Part shown: positions 17,540 through 25,207 of the stretch, in pieces
Layout of the letters: each line of letters opens with the position of its first letter
Position numbering within the stretch: the stretch's first letter is position 1
NCBI RefSeq assembly: GCF_014212355.1
Contig: NZ_JACKXD010000001.1
Span: forward strand, 271,143-335,142
Source: Halobellus ruber
GTDB lineage: Archaea; Halobacteriota; Halobacteria; Halobacteriales; Haloferacaceae
Length of the DNA stretch: 64,000 nt
Reading direction: 5' to 3'
Translations under genes and position numbers: made by a program
The notes under the pieces: model-generated
The model's database searches: none
Seen by the model: only the letters and a program-made list of their open reading frames with translations
Told to the model about the DNA's origin: nothing

Positions 17540-17649
17540 GCTCGCCCGCCTCGATTCCGGCGGAGTGATCGACGACGGTCCGTGCGTGTTCGCGGACGCG
17601 TGGGTCCATACCTCACCCTACGGCGTCCGACGCAAACCCCTTTCGACGG
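17540..17649 (-). pseudogene. Aminopeptidase 5'-end fragment; right copy of the 110-bp direct repeat
   Basis: This stretch repeats 11395-11504 with two substitutions. On the minus strand it holds the start codon (17607-17609) and 23 intact codons of the M29 aminopeptidase (MDPRVREHARTVVDHSAGI ...), after which similarity stops abruptly at 17540. To the right of 17649 weak similarity with the left copy may continue after an indel (CGCC-CCCG-GGG pattern). The rest of 17439-17775 shows no gene. The fragment cannot make an enzyme, but its promoter region is intact. Confidence 0.88.
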
Positions 17650-17775
17650 GTCGACGTCGCCCCCGCGGGCCGTCCCGGCTGAGCGGCGAGGGCGGACGAC
17701 CCGGGCGACGCCCGGACCGCCGCCCCGGCTCGGGGGTCGCGACCGACGGTTCGGGCCCGCCTCCCCGGCCGCTCT

Positions 17776-18381
17776 CTACCCGCCGTCCGGTGGGTCGCCC
17801 CGTCCCGCTTCCAACCCCCGGCTGATCGTGTCGATGATCAGTTGGGTCTCCGACTGCGAGAGACCGGCCGTGATGTCCCCGAGTTCGGCGCTCCGCTCCG
17901 AAACGTCCGACGTGAGCGCCTCGAACTCCTCGCTCGACGCGAGCGCCGAGGCGTCCTTCTCGCCCTCGAGCGAGGCCTGTTTGACGTTCTGCCGGATGTA
18001 CTCGCGCGTCTCGCGTTCGATCGCCCCGAGCGCCTCGAGCCGCCCCACCGCGTCGTGGAGGTCGTGTATGTCGACCGGCTTGAGCAGGTAGTCGTCGAAC
18101 CCCATCTCGATGATGTCCCAGTCGGGTTTGACGGCAGTGAGCATCGCGACCGGACAGTCGTACCCCCGGTCACGGAGTCGCGCGAGAACCTCACCCCCGG
18201 ACGGCCCCGGCATCTTGCGGTCGAGAAACACCGCGTCCACCGACTCGTCGACGACGTCGAGCGCTTCGTTGCCCGAGTACGCCGTCACGACCTCGTAGTC
18301 GGTCCCCAGTATCTCGGCGTACTGGTCCGCGAGCCGCGTCTCGTCCTCGACGAGTAGTACGGTTTCGATGTTGTATGGCAT
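17776..18381 (-). CDS. Response regulator with HalX output domain
   Basis: A 201-residue cytoplasmic signalling protein. Residues 5-120 form a receiver: acidic pair in LLVEDE (near residues 9-14), phospho-acceptor Asp54 in AVFLDRKMPG, Thr82 region LTAV, and Lys101 in LLKPVD. The remaining ~80 residues are the helical HalX domain common in haloarchaeal regulators. There is no DNA-binding domain. It lies seven bases after the CBS-domain gene, which overlaps the histidine kinase gene by one base, so the kinase is its likely phosphodonor. Confidence 0.93.
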   Translation of the reverse strand: MPYNIETVLLVEDETRLADQYAEILGTDYEVVTAYSGNEALDVVDESVDAVFLDRKMPGPSGGEVLARLRDRGYDCPVAMLTAVKPDWDIIEMGFDDYLLKPVDIHDLHDAVGRLEALGAIERETREYIRQNVKQASLEGEKDASALASSEEFEALTSDVSERSAELGDITAGLSQSETQLIIDTISRGLEAGRGDPPDGG

Positions 18382-18387
18382 ATGTCG

Positions 18388-18828
18388 TTAGTCCCCGTCG
18401 GAGCTGGAGTCTGTCCACTCGTCTTTCCGTTTGTTGCCCTCTATCATATCACTTGTTATACTCGATATGTTGCTGATGACGTCGTCCTTCGTCAGCACCC
18501 CCTCGACGGTCATTCCGTTGACGACGGGTAGACAGTTCAGATTCGCCCGCTGGAGCTTTCCGACGGCGATCAGGACCGTCTCGTTCGGCCCGACTCTGGA
18601 CTCGAGCCCCCGGGAGAAGCCGGATATCGGGATCTCGCTCACCGGCGCGTCGGTCTTGTAACACGCCATCAGCGCCTTCCGCCGCGTCACCATCGCTGCC
18701 GGCTCCCCGTCTTCGACCACGAACACGTGGTCGACGCCGTTGCCGAGCATCAGCCTGACCGCCTCGTCGAGCGTCCGGTTCCGGGGAACCGTCTCGACGT
18801 CCTCCGTCATAACGTGTTTGACGAGCAT
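18388..18828 (-). CDS. CBS-domain pair protein in a two-component operon
   Basis: A 146-residue protein made of two CBS motifs: residues ~8-60 (VMTEDVETVPRNRTLDEAVR ... VVEDGEPAAMVTRRKAL) and ~70-125 (ESRVGPNETVLIAVGKL ... LPVVNGMTVEGVLTKDDVIS). A Ser/Asp-rich tail follows. Such pairs bind adenine nucleotides or SAM and report energy state (family knowledge). Its start overlaps the kinase stop by a single base (position 18828) and the regulator follows directly, so it may add an energy input to that pathway (inference). Confidence 0.88.
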   Translation of the reverse strand: MLVKHVMTEDVETVPRNRTLDEAVRLMLGNGVDHVFVVEDGEPAAMVTRRKALMACYKTDAPVSEIPISGFSRGLESRVGPNETVLIAVGKLQRANLNCLPVVNGMTVEGVLTKDDVISNISSITSDMIEGNKRKDEWTDSSSDGD

Positions 18829-21347
18829 CAGTTGTTCGTGTGTGGTTGATCGGCGGGCTGTGCGGCCGGTAACACCAGCTTCGCGACGGTCCCGCGGGGC
18901 TCGTTCTCCGCGAACCCGAGGCGCCCACCGGAGACCGTCAGGACCCAGTGCACCGCCCAGAGCCCGAACCCGCTCAGGTGGTCCAGTTGTCTCTCACGCT
19001 CGGCGCTCAGGACCTCGATCGTCTCCTCGGGGATCCCGGGTCCGTTGTCCTCGATACGGAGTTCGACCTCGTCGTCCGCCTGCCGTCGAACCAGTGCGAC
19101 CCTGATCTCCGGCGTGTCCGCGTCGTTGTGCTCTACCGCGTTCGTGAGCACGTTCCTGACCGCCCGTTCGATCAGGCTATTGGTCACGACACGGGCGGTC
19201 TCGGGCAGGTCGTCCGACACTTCGAGGGCCGTCCGTTCGGCGCGCAGTACCTCCAGTTGCTCCCGCACGACCTCACAGATGTCGACGACTTCCTCGTCCA
19301 CCTCCCCGGCTTCGAACGTCCGCTTGAACTGTTTGACCTCCTGTATCAGCGACAGCGTCTCGTTCACGGTCTGTTCGGCGGCGTCGAGCTGCTCCTCGGC
19401 GGCGTCGAGCTGCTCCCCGGCCGCGTCGTTCGTCCCCTCCCGTCTGGCTAGTTGGATCGAGAGGAGGATCGTGTTCAGGTTGTTCCTGAGGTCGTGTCTC
19501 ATGATCCGTTGCAGCACCGAGAGCTGCTGTTTCTGCCTTTTTCTCTCCGTGATGTCGCCGGCGACGCCGACGAACCGCTCAATCCGCCCATCGTTGTAGA
19601 CGGGCCTCAGCGTCTGATCGACCGTCCGACGCTCCCCGTCGTTCCGGCACATCGTGAACTCCGCCCGCCAGGTCTCACCGCGGACGAGCGTGTTCACTAT
19701 GTCGTCGACCGACACCTCGGATTCCGCTCTACTCGCCAGCGGGAACGTCTGCTCGTCGACGAGGTCGGCGGCGTCGTATTTCGTCTGCGCCTCGAGGGCT
19801 GGGTTGACGTACTCGACGGTACCATCCCTGTCCATCCAGTAGATCATACGGCCGGCGTGCTCGACCGCCTCCCGGAACGTTCTGAGCCGACGTTCACGCT
19901 CCTTTCGCTTCGAGATGTCACGCCCGATCCCGACGAGGCCGGTCAGCCTCCCGTCCTCGTCCTCCAGCCGCGCCCCGGTGAACTCGTGCGGGATACGCTC
20001 GCCGTCGGCGGTAAGCAGGTCCGCCTCGACGGTGTCGCCGTCGGCAACGAGCACGTCTTCCTTGAAAGGGAGCTCTTCGCCCTCGAACGTTGCCTGGATG
20101 GCGTCGGCGATTCGCTCCCGCTCTTCCTCGGGGAAGACCTCGACCGCGTCCATTCCCTCCAGTTCCGGCTCGCTGTAGCCGGTTACCCTGGCAAACTGCT
20201 CGTTCCACCGGCACAGGCTGCCATCGGCATCGATGACGTAGAACAGGTCGTCCAGCGCGTCGAGGGCCTGATCGATGAACTGCCGTTCCTCGACGAGCTC
20301 CCGCTGGTTCCGCTTCAGCTTCGTCACGTCGTGCATCCGCAACAGGTGTCCTCTGATCGCTCCGCCACCACGGTCGAGCGGGAGCGTCTCCACCTCGTAG
20401 TGCCGCTCCCCGTTCCGATCCGTCCGGCGTATCTCCGTCCGCTGGGTCGATCCGTCGCGTAGGTCCACGGCCGCCGCAATGTCCGGAAACGCCGTCTCGA
20501 TGCGAGAGCCGACGACGTCGGTCGTCGCGTCCGCCAGTGACTCCGCTGCTGGGTTGATATCAACGACTCGCGCGCGCTTGTCGACCACGATGACGGGGCT
20601 GGTCATCCGCCCGATCAACTCATCGCGCGCGATCTCACGGGCCAGCGGCAGCGTCTGGAGAAACTGGTCGCGGAAGGCCGCGGCGATCAGCACAGTCCCG
20701 CTCAGCGCGAACGCCGCCGGTGTCAGGTCTACCGTACCCGTGACCCCGACAAGGTACAGAACGTTCACGCCGAGCGGAACGGCGGCGGCCACTGCCAGCA
20801 CAACTGCCTCTGACCGGTACGCCCTGTCGGACCGGAGTGCTAGTATACCGATGAACCCGGTTCCGAGTCCTACCAGGGCGTAGGACTGTACCGTGTGCGC
20901 CCAGAACAGCACACCGGGGGTTGTCTGTATGACTGCGAGCTGCCCCCGTGACACGACATCGACCGACGACCACAGTAACCCGTGGTGTTGGTTCGTGAAC
21001 CCAGCCACCGCCGTCAGGGCAGGGATGACCCCTAAGGCAGCGAGCTCTCGTCCCGTCGGGACCCGCAGTCTGCCGGTGTACTGCACAGCGAACACGAACC
21101 ACGCGATCGAAACAAGCCCAACCGCGGGATACGTTAGACTGTACACGAGACGTTTCACCACAGGGACAGTCGTACCGAGCCCGACCACGTAGGTCAAACA
21201 CCACCAGGTGACCCCGAACAGCAGCACGATCAGCGACCGGGCGTACCGATACTCACGGTGTCGCCAGGCTATGATACTCAGAAGCGTCGACGCAACCGCG
21301 CCGACGAGTATCGGGATGTGAAACACGGAGAACTGCCACGGCCCCAT
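18828..21347 (-). CDS. Sensor histidine kinase: 7TM domain, three PAS-type domains, HisKA, HATPase
   Basis: An 839-residue membrane kinase. Residues 1-220 hold seven hydrophobic helices, like the histidine-kinase N-terminal 7TM module. Three PAS-like domains follow (about 245-345, 360-475, 485-605), separated by coiled linkers (KRNQRELVEERQF; SKRKERERRLR; TERKRQKQQL). The phospho-acceptor His is in QRIMRHDLRNNLN (near residue 622). The ATPase domain has NVLTNAVEHN, EDNGPGIP and GFGLWAV boxes. A short duplication gives EQLDAAEEQLDAAEQ near residue 645. Stop overlaps the CBS gene start, so the three genes form one operon. The ligand is unknown. Confidence 0.93.
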   Translation of the reverse strand: MGPWQFSVFHIPILVGAVASTLLSIIAWRHREYRYARSLIVLLFGVTWWCLTYVVGLGTTVPVVKRLVYSLTYPAVGLVSIAWFVFAVQYTGRLRVPTGRELAALGVIPALTAVAGFTNQHHGLLWSSVDVVSRGQLAVIQTTPGVLFWAHTVQSYALVGLGTGFIGILALRSDRAYRSEAVVLAVAAAVPLGVNVLYLVGVTGTVDLTPAAFALSGTVLIAAAFRDQFLQTLPLAREIARDELIGRMTSPVIVVDKRARVVDINPAAESLADATTDVVGSRIETAFPDIAAAVDLRDGSTQRTEIRRTDRNGERHYEVETLPLDRGGGAIRGHLLRMHDVTKLKRNQRELVEERQFIDQALDALDDLFYVIDADGSLCRWNEQFARVTGYSEPELEGMDAVEVFPEEERERIADAIQATFEGEELPFKEDVLVADGDTVEADLLTADGERIPHEFTGARLEDEDGRLTGLVGIGRDISKRKERERRLRTFREAVEHAGRMIYWMDRDGTVEYVNPALEAQTKYDAADLVDEQTFPLASRAESEVSVDDIVNTLVRGETWRAEFTMCRNDGERRTVDQTLRPVYNDGRIERFVGVAGDITERKRQKQQLSVLQRIMRHDLRNNLNTILLSIQLARREGTNDAAGEQLDAAEEQLDAAEQTVNETLSLIQEVKQFKRTFEAGEVDEEVVDICEVVREQLEVLRAERTALEVSDDLPETARVVTNSLIERAVRNVLTNAVEHNDADTPEIRVALVRRQADDEVELRIEDNGPGIPEETIEVLSAERERQLDHLSGFGLWAVHWVLTVSGGRLGFAENEPRGTVAKLVLPAAQPADQPHTNN

Positions 21348-21497
21348 CGTGAGGTCACCCTTCGGACCTACTAGTCACTGAATCTACTAATACCGTTTGG
21401 ACGAAAAACAAGGTTTGATAACTGGAGTGTGGTCGTAGAGCGGCTTCGTCTCAAATATGAGGGGCGCGCTGAGACGAGACGTATGCGAGATGTATCC

Positions 21498-22073
21498 CTA
21501 CTCCCCTGGCGACCAGTCGCGTTCGCCGGCCCGGACCGCCACGTCGAGCCAGTTCTCCTCGGGCGGGAGCGGACACGAGAACGTCTCGCTGAACGCACAG
21601 AACGGCGAGTACGCCAGGTTGAAATCCAGCGTGACCACGTCGCCGTCGGCGAGGTCGTCCTCGGGGTGGAGTTCGAGATACCGGCCCCCACGGTAGGACT
21701 CCTGGCCGGTGGTCTTGTCGCGGAACGGCACGAACACGGCCTCCTCGTCGTCGTCGGGGCGCTGCTTGTAGCCGTGGAGTTCGAGGTCCTCCCCGCCGAG
21801 CTCGAAGGCGAAGGTCACGATCCGGACGTACCGGACCTCGTTGCCGGCGGTCGTCTCCATCGGCACCGGCTCGGGGTCGTCGTGGACGGCAACCGACGCC
21901 GCCACCCGGTAGTCGGGGTCGGGATCGAAGTACTCGAGCCCCGAGAACGCCTCCCGGTGCTCCGGCGGGATCGGCGACTGCGGATGCTCGGCGAGGAAGT
22001 CGTCTTTCTCCTCGCGGTTCGCCCGGAGGTCGGCGACGTAGCCGTCGGCCGGGTCGTCCTGCGTGTCTACCAT
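21498..22073 (-). CDS. DUF1684 family protein (intact copy)
   Basis: A 191-residue protein with the DUF1684 blocks: FLAEHPQSPIPPEHREAF, EYFDPDPDYRV, VPMETTAGNEVRYVRI, VFVPFRDKTTGQESYRGGRY and YSPFCAFSETFSCPLPPEEN. The family is widespread; its biochemical role is not known to me. ATG 22073 begins the conserved N-terminus. A frameshifted relative lies at 11542-12146. In both places an aminopeptidase 5' end occurs on the same strand in the downstream direction, adjacent on the left, and beyond the kinase operon on the right. Confidence 0.88.
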   Translation of the reverse strand: MVDTQDDPADGYVADLRANREEKDDFLAEHPQSPIPPEHREAFSGLEYFDPDPDYRVAASVAVHDDPEPVPMETTAGNEVRYVRIVTFAFELGGEDLELHGYKQRPDDDEEAVFVPFRDKTTGQESYRGGRYLELHPEDDLADGDVVTLDFNLAYSPFCAFSETFSCPLPPEENWLDVAVRAGERDWSPGE

Positions 22074-22170
22074 ACCTCCCGTTCACTGTCCGTACCGTAA
22101 CGTCTAACGGTCCGACGACGGGCCTCGGATCCGATCGATCCGTCGGGTCGAGACGACGCCTTGCGACGGC

Positions 22171-22449
22171 TTACGTGTCGGCCTCCGCGCCGTAGCCGTG
22201 GCCGACCAGGAGCGCAACGGCGTTCGCCGCCAGCAGCGCGGCGAAGGCGGCCGGCTGGCCCCCTTCGAGGCCCCCGACGAGCAACGGGAGGTAGAGGAAC
22301 GGCAGCGCAACCGCGACCCAGAAGGCCACGAACCGGAGCGGGGCCGCGAGGTGCGCGAGCGGCTGCGAGAGCTCCGCGGGCGGCGATCGGATGAGCTCGC
22401 GAACCCGACGTGCGCGGTCGGAGTCGAACGGAGGGCTGAAACTCGACAT
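22171..22449 (-). CDS. Small membrane protein, haloarchaeal
   Basis: A 92-residue protein with a charged N-terminus (SDRARRVRELIRSPP) followed by two hydrophobic helices, about residues 38-60 (LRFVAFWVAVALPFLYLPLLV) and 66-85 (QPAAFAALLAANAVALLVG). No functional motif is visible. The amino-acid composition and third-position G+C are typical of its neighbours, so I take it as a real gene. It is not obviously in an operon with the DUF1684 gene, about 100 bases away. Confidence 0.65.
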   Translation of the reverse strand: MSSFSPPFDSDRARRVRELIRSPPAELSQPLAHLAAPLRFVAFWVAVALPFLYLPLLVGGLEGGQPAAFAALLAANAVALLVGHGYGAEADT

Positions 22450-22793
22450 CTACCCCGACATACAGTCCGGGGGATCATATAGCCGCCAGAGCGTTGTCGT
22501 GGTTTCACCCGAATTTAGACAGTTTTCGCGACGTTTTATGCTCTCCCGAACCGGTAAAGAGCGTTTGTCGTCCGGAACCGCAGCCCCGATCGCGGAGTAA
22601 AGGGCGTTTGTCGTCCGGAACCGCAGCCCCGTGATCGCACCCGGGGTCTACTGCGCCGAGCGCGGACGCGACCCCAGTACGACTACACTTCGCCGGAGTC
22701 GTCGCCACGAGCCGGACAGCCCTGTGTGACACTCACAGGCGTGCTATCGCCCGTCTCCCGCGGCTTTTAGTGCGCGGACGATAACCCCCGCCT
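22450..22793. other. Intergenic region with a 28-bp direct repeat
   Basis: No credible gene. Two identical 28-base copies (GCGTTTGTCGTCCGGAACCG plus CAGCCCCG) lie at 22561-22588 and 22604-22631, so the offset is 43 bases. Left of them is a relatively A+T-rich patch (22490-22550). The first copy is preceded by a short open frame of 16 codons that I do not believe is translated. The repeat could mark a small duplication or paired binding sites ahead of the gene at 22794. Confidence 0.6.
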
Positions 22794-23405
22794 ATGACTG
22801 ACGACGACCTCCCGCCACGGTCGGTCGACAGTAACCTGTTCATCACCGTCTCGGGGCCGCCGGGGTGCGGCGCCACCACGGTGTGTGAGGGGTTGTCGAC
22901 GGCGCTCGACTGCGGCTACGTCTCCGGCGGCGACATCTTCCGGGAGCTGGCCGACGACCGGGACATGTCGCTGTCGCAACTCATCGCGAAGACCGACGAG
23001 ACCGACGAGATCGACCGTGCTTTGGACCAGCGGCTCCGGACGATCGCCGAGAAGTGGGGTGCGTCGAACAAACCGTTCGTGCTCGAATCCCGGCTCGCGG
23101 GATGGCTCGCGGGCAACCGCGCGGACCTGCGGATCTGGCTCGACGCCCCCGACGAGGTGCGCGTCGAGCGGACGGCGGGCAGAGAGGAGATGGAAGCCGA
23201 GATGCGCGTCCGGGAGGTCAGCGAGGCCGGCCGGTACCGGTCGTACTACGGCATCGACATCAACGACCGCTCCTTCTACGATCTGGCGATCAACACCGCC
23301 CGGTGGAGCCCCGGAGCGACCCTGGAGATGATCCTCACGGCGATCGAGGAGTACGACCCGGACGTCGACGAGGGCGCGTTCCCGACCGAGGACGTCGACC
23401 TGTAG
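22794..23405 (+). CDS. Cytidylate-kinase-like P-loop kinase with altered Walker A
   Basis: A 203-residue protein resembling archaeal (d)CMP kinase: FITVSGPPGCGATTVCEGL at residues 16-34 is the P-loop, YVSGGDIFRELA the monophosphate-binding region, FVLESRLAGWLA and RIWLDAPDEVRVERTAGRE the later blocks. The Walker A lysine is replaced by Ala (GPPGCGATT). Archaeal CMP kinases commonly lack a standard lysine there (GTTT-type loops), so this need not mean inactivity, but Ala is notable. A role in nucleotide phosphorylation is likely but not certain. The final 25 residues are acidic. Confidence 0.72.
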   Translation: MTDDDLPPRSVDSNLFITVSGPPGCGATTVCEGLSTALDCGYVSGGDIFRELADDRDMSLSQLIAKTDETDEIDRALDQRLRTIAEKWGASNKPFVLESRLAGWLAGNRADLRIWLDAPDEVRVERTAGREEMEAEMRVREVSEAGRYRSYYGIDINDRSFYDLAINTARWSPGATLEMILTAIEEYDPDVDEGAFPTEDVDL

Positions 23406-23445
23406 CGGGGGCCGCTGGCACCCGAGCGGCCGGTCGCTGTCCCGC

Positions 23446-24375
23446 TCACGACCGCGACACCAGTCGCCGGAGCCGCGGGAGCTCCGCCCGGATCGCCCGC
23501 CGTTTCACCAGCACGAACCCCGCGAAGATGACGACGAAGCCGACCGCGGTGGTGATCGTCGGCACCTCCGCGAGCACGACCCACCCGACCAGCGCCGCCG
23601 AAATCGGCGCGACGTACGAGACGAGGTTGATCTGGATCGGCCCCAGTCGGTCGAGCAGGTCGAAGTAGATGAGGAAGCCGAGCGCGCTCGCGGCCACCGA
23701 GAGGTAGCCGAGCGCCGCGACCGCCTCGACGGTCCAGGCCACCTCGGCGACCGACTCCCCGACCCCGAGGCTCACGCCGTGCATTATGAGCGCCCCGCCG
23801 ACCATCGCCCACGCTTCCATCGTCTCGATCGGCAGCGACGCCCCGATCCGGCGGGTCAGTACCGACCCGAGTGCGAACGCGGTGGCCGCGCCGAAGATCA
23901 GCAGTTTCGCAACCGCGCCGCCGGCGAGCAGGTTGCCCGGATCGGGGTTCGAGAGGATCACGACACCGGCGAGCCCCAAAAACAGACCGACGATTCCGAC
24001 GAGCGTCAGCCGTTCGTCGGGGAGGAAGAGACGGGCGAAGCCCGTCGTGAGCACTGGACTGAGGCTGACGATCACCGCCGCCGCCGCGGAGGTGACCGCG
24101 GGGTCGGTCTCGCCGACGAAAAGCAGCGTGTGGTAGCCAGCGATGATCAGCGTCGCCCCGACCGCGACCTGTGCCCACTGGCCCCGGCCCTGCGGGATCG
24201 GCGTGTCGGTTGCGTAGCCGGCGTAGCCCAGCATCAACACCCCCGCGATGTCGTATCGGAACGCCGCAAACAGCACCGGCGGGAAGTAGGTCAGCCCGCT
24301 CTTTATCGCCACGAACGCCGAGCCCCAGACGGTCGCTAAAAGCAGGAAAAGCGACAGGTTTCGGTACCGGCTCAC
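23446..24375 (-). CDS. DMT-superfamily (EamA) transporter
   Basis: A membrane transporter of about 309 residues with ten hydrophobic helices in two EamA repeats (first begins LSLFLLLATVWGSAFVAIKSG, second near AVAKLLIFGAATAFALGSVL). Members export or import metabolites and amino acids; the substrate is not predictable here. I prefer the GTG at 24375 because it places the start just before the first helix. An ATG at 24471 would add 32 charged residues. TTTTTG at about 24427-24432 could be the promoter, with a short leader to 24375. The last residues are Arg-rich. Confidence 0.85.
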   Translation of the reverse strand: MSRYRNLSLFLLLATVWGSAFVAIKSGLTYFPPVLFAAFRYDIAGVLMLGYAGYATDTPIPQGRGQWAQVAVGATLIIAGYHTLLFVGETDPAVTSAAAAVIVSLSPVLTTGFARLFLPDERLTLVGIVGLFLGLAGVVILSNPDPGNLLAGGAVAKLLIFGAATAFALGSVLTRRIGASLPIETMEAWAMVGGALIMHGVSLGVGESVAEVAWTVEAVAALGYLSVAASALGFLIYFDLLDRLGPIQINLVSYVAPISAALVGWVVLAEVPTITTAVGFVVIFAGFVLVKRRAIRAELPRLRRLVSRS

Positions 24376-24593
24376 AGCCGGACTCCGGTTCCGGCCGCCC
24401 TCAACGTTTCGTTCCTGGAGCGGCGGTTTTTGTTCTCCGGCCGGTCTTTCCGACCCGATGGACGAGTTCACCTACCGACCCCCACCGACGACGAGGCGTT
24501 TCTGATAACCGACGCACTGGACGAACGCCGGGGCGAGGACCCGTTCTGATCGGTCGGTGCTGCCGGCCCGCCGAAAGCCGCGGCGGCGACCCG
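24376..24593. other. Intergenic region with a possible broken mini-gene on the plus strand
   Basis: ATG at 24458 opens MDEFTYRP and stops soon after. In a shifted frame the sequence continues TDDEAFLITDALDERRGED and ends in TGA at 24547-24549. Both pieces have the acidic composition of haloarchaeal coding sequence and would form one 30-residue peptide if a one-base change were undone. This may be a decayed short gene or chance. Confidence 0.3.
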
Positions 24594-25109
24594 CTACGCC
24601 CCACCTGCCCGGCGCTCGTCGCGGAGCGCCCGGAGCACGTCCTGGCGGGCCACGATCCCGACGAGTGCGTCGCCGTCGACCACCGGCAGCCGGTTGACGT
24701 CGCGCTCCCCGTCGGCGAGCAGATCGAGCAGGTCATCGAGCGTGGCGTCGCGGTCGACGGTCACCAGATCCGTGGTCATCACCGACCGGACCGGCTTGTC
24801 GGTGTTCCGCAGCAGGTCGATCCCCAGGTCGAGGTCGTCCCACGACACGTCGACGGCGTAGGTGAGCGTCTCCAGGAAGGGTGGGAACCCGACCGGGATC
24901 CACAGCGTCCGGTCCTCGGTCTGGAACAGTCCGACGAGGTCGCGCTGGGTCACGATGCCGACCAGGCGGCCGTCCTCGACGACGGGGAACCCGTTGAACT
25001 CCGCGCGGGCGAGCCGGCCGAGCACCTCGCCGATGTCGTCGTCGGGAGCGACCGTCCCGACGTCGGTCGTCATCAGGTCGCTCGCCGTCAGCGTCGGGGT
25101 AGGGGCCAT
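24594..25109 (-). CDS. CBS-domain pair protein
   Basis: A 171-residue cytoplasmic protein with two CBS motifs: residues ~10-62 (ASDLMTTDVGTVAPDDDIGE ... FPVVEDGRLVGIVTQRDLV) and ~110-165 (VRSVMTTDLVTVDRDATLDDL ... LPVVDGDALVGIVARQDVL). These are separated by an insert of about 45 residues containing WIPVGFPPF. Start 25109 is chosen because the first CBS begins ten residues later; the longer open frame has no conserved content. CBS pairs bind adenylates. It is divergent from the RNase H gene. Confidence 0.9.
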   Translation of the reverse strand: MAPTPTLTASDLMTTDVGTVAPDDDIGEVLGRLARAEFNGFPVVEDGRLVGIVTQRDLVGLFQTEDRTLWIPVGFPPFLETLTYAVDVSWDDLDLGIDLLRNTDKPVRSVMTTDLVTVDRDATLDDLLDLLADGERDVNRLPVVDGDALVGIVARQDVLRALRDERRAGGA

Positions 25110-25207
25110 ACCGTGCCGTTCGTCGGCTTGCCGTCTAATCCTGTCGATGGCGGGAGCCGGGGGCATTTGCGGGATATCTTTATGAATCCCCGCTCGCAAG
25201 CGGACGT

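Noticed and set aside
19380-19420. 21-bp tandem repeat inside the kinase gene as a mobile repeat
   Set aside because: It simply encodes a duplicated EQLDAAE heptad in the coiled linker and stays in frame.
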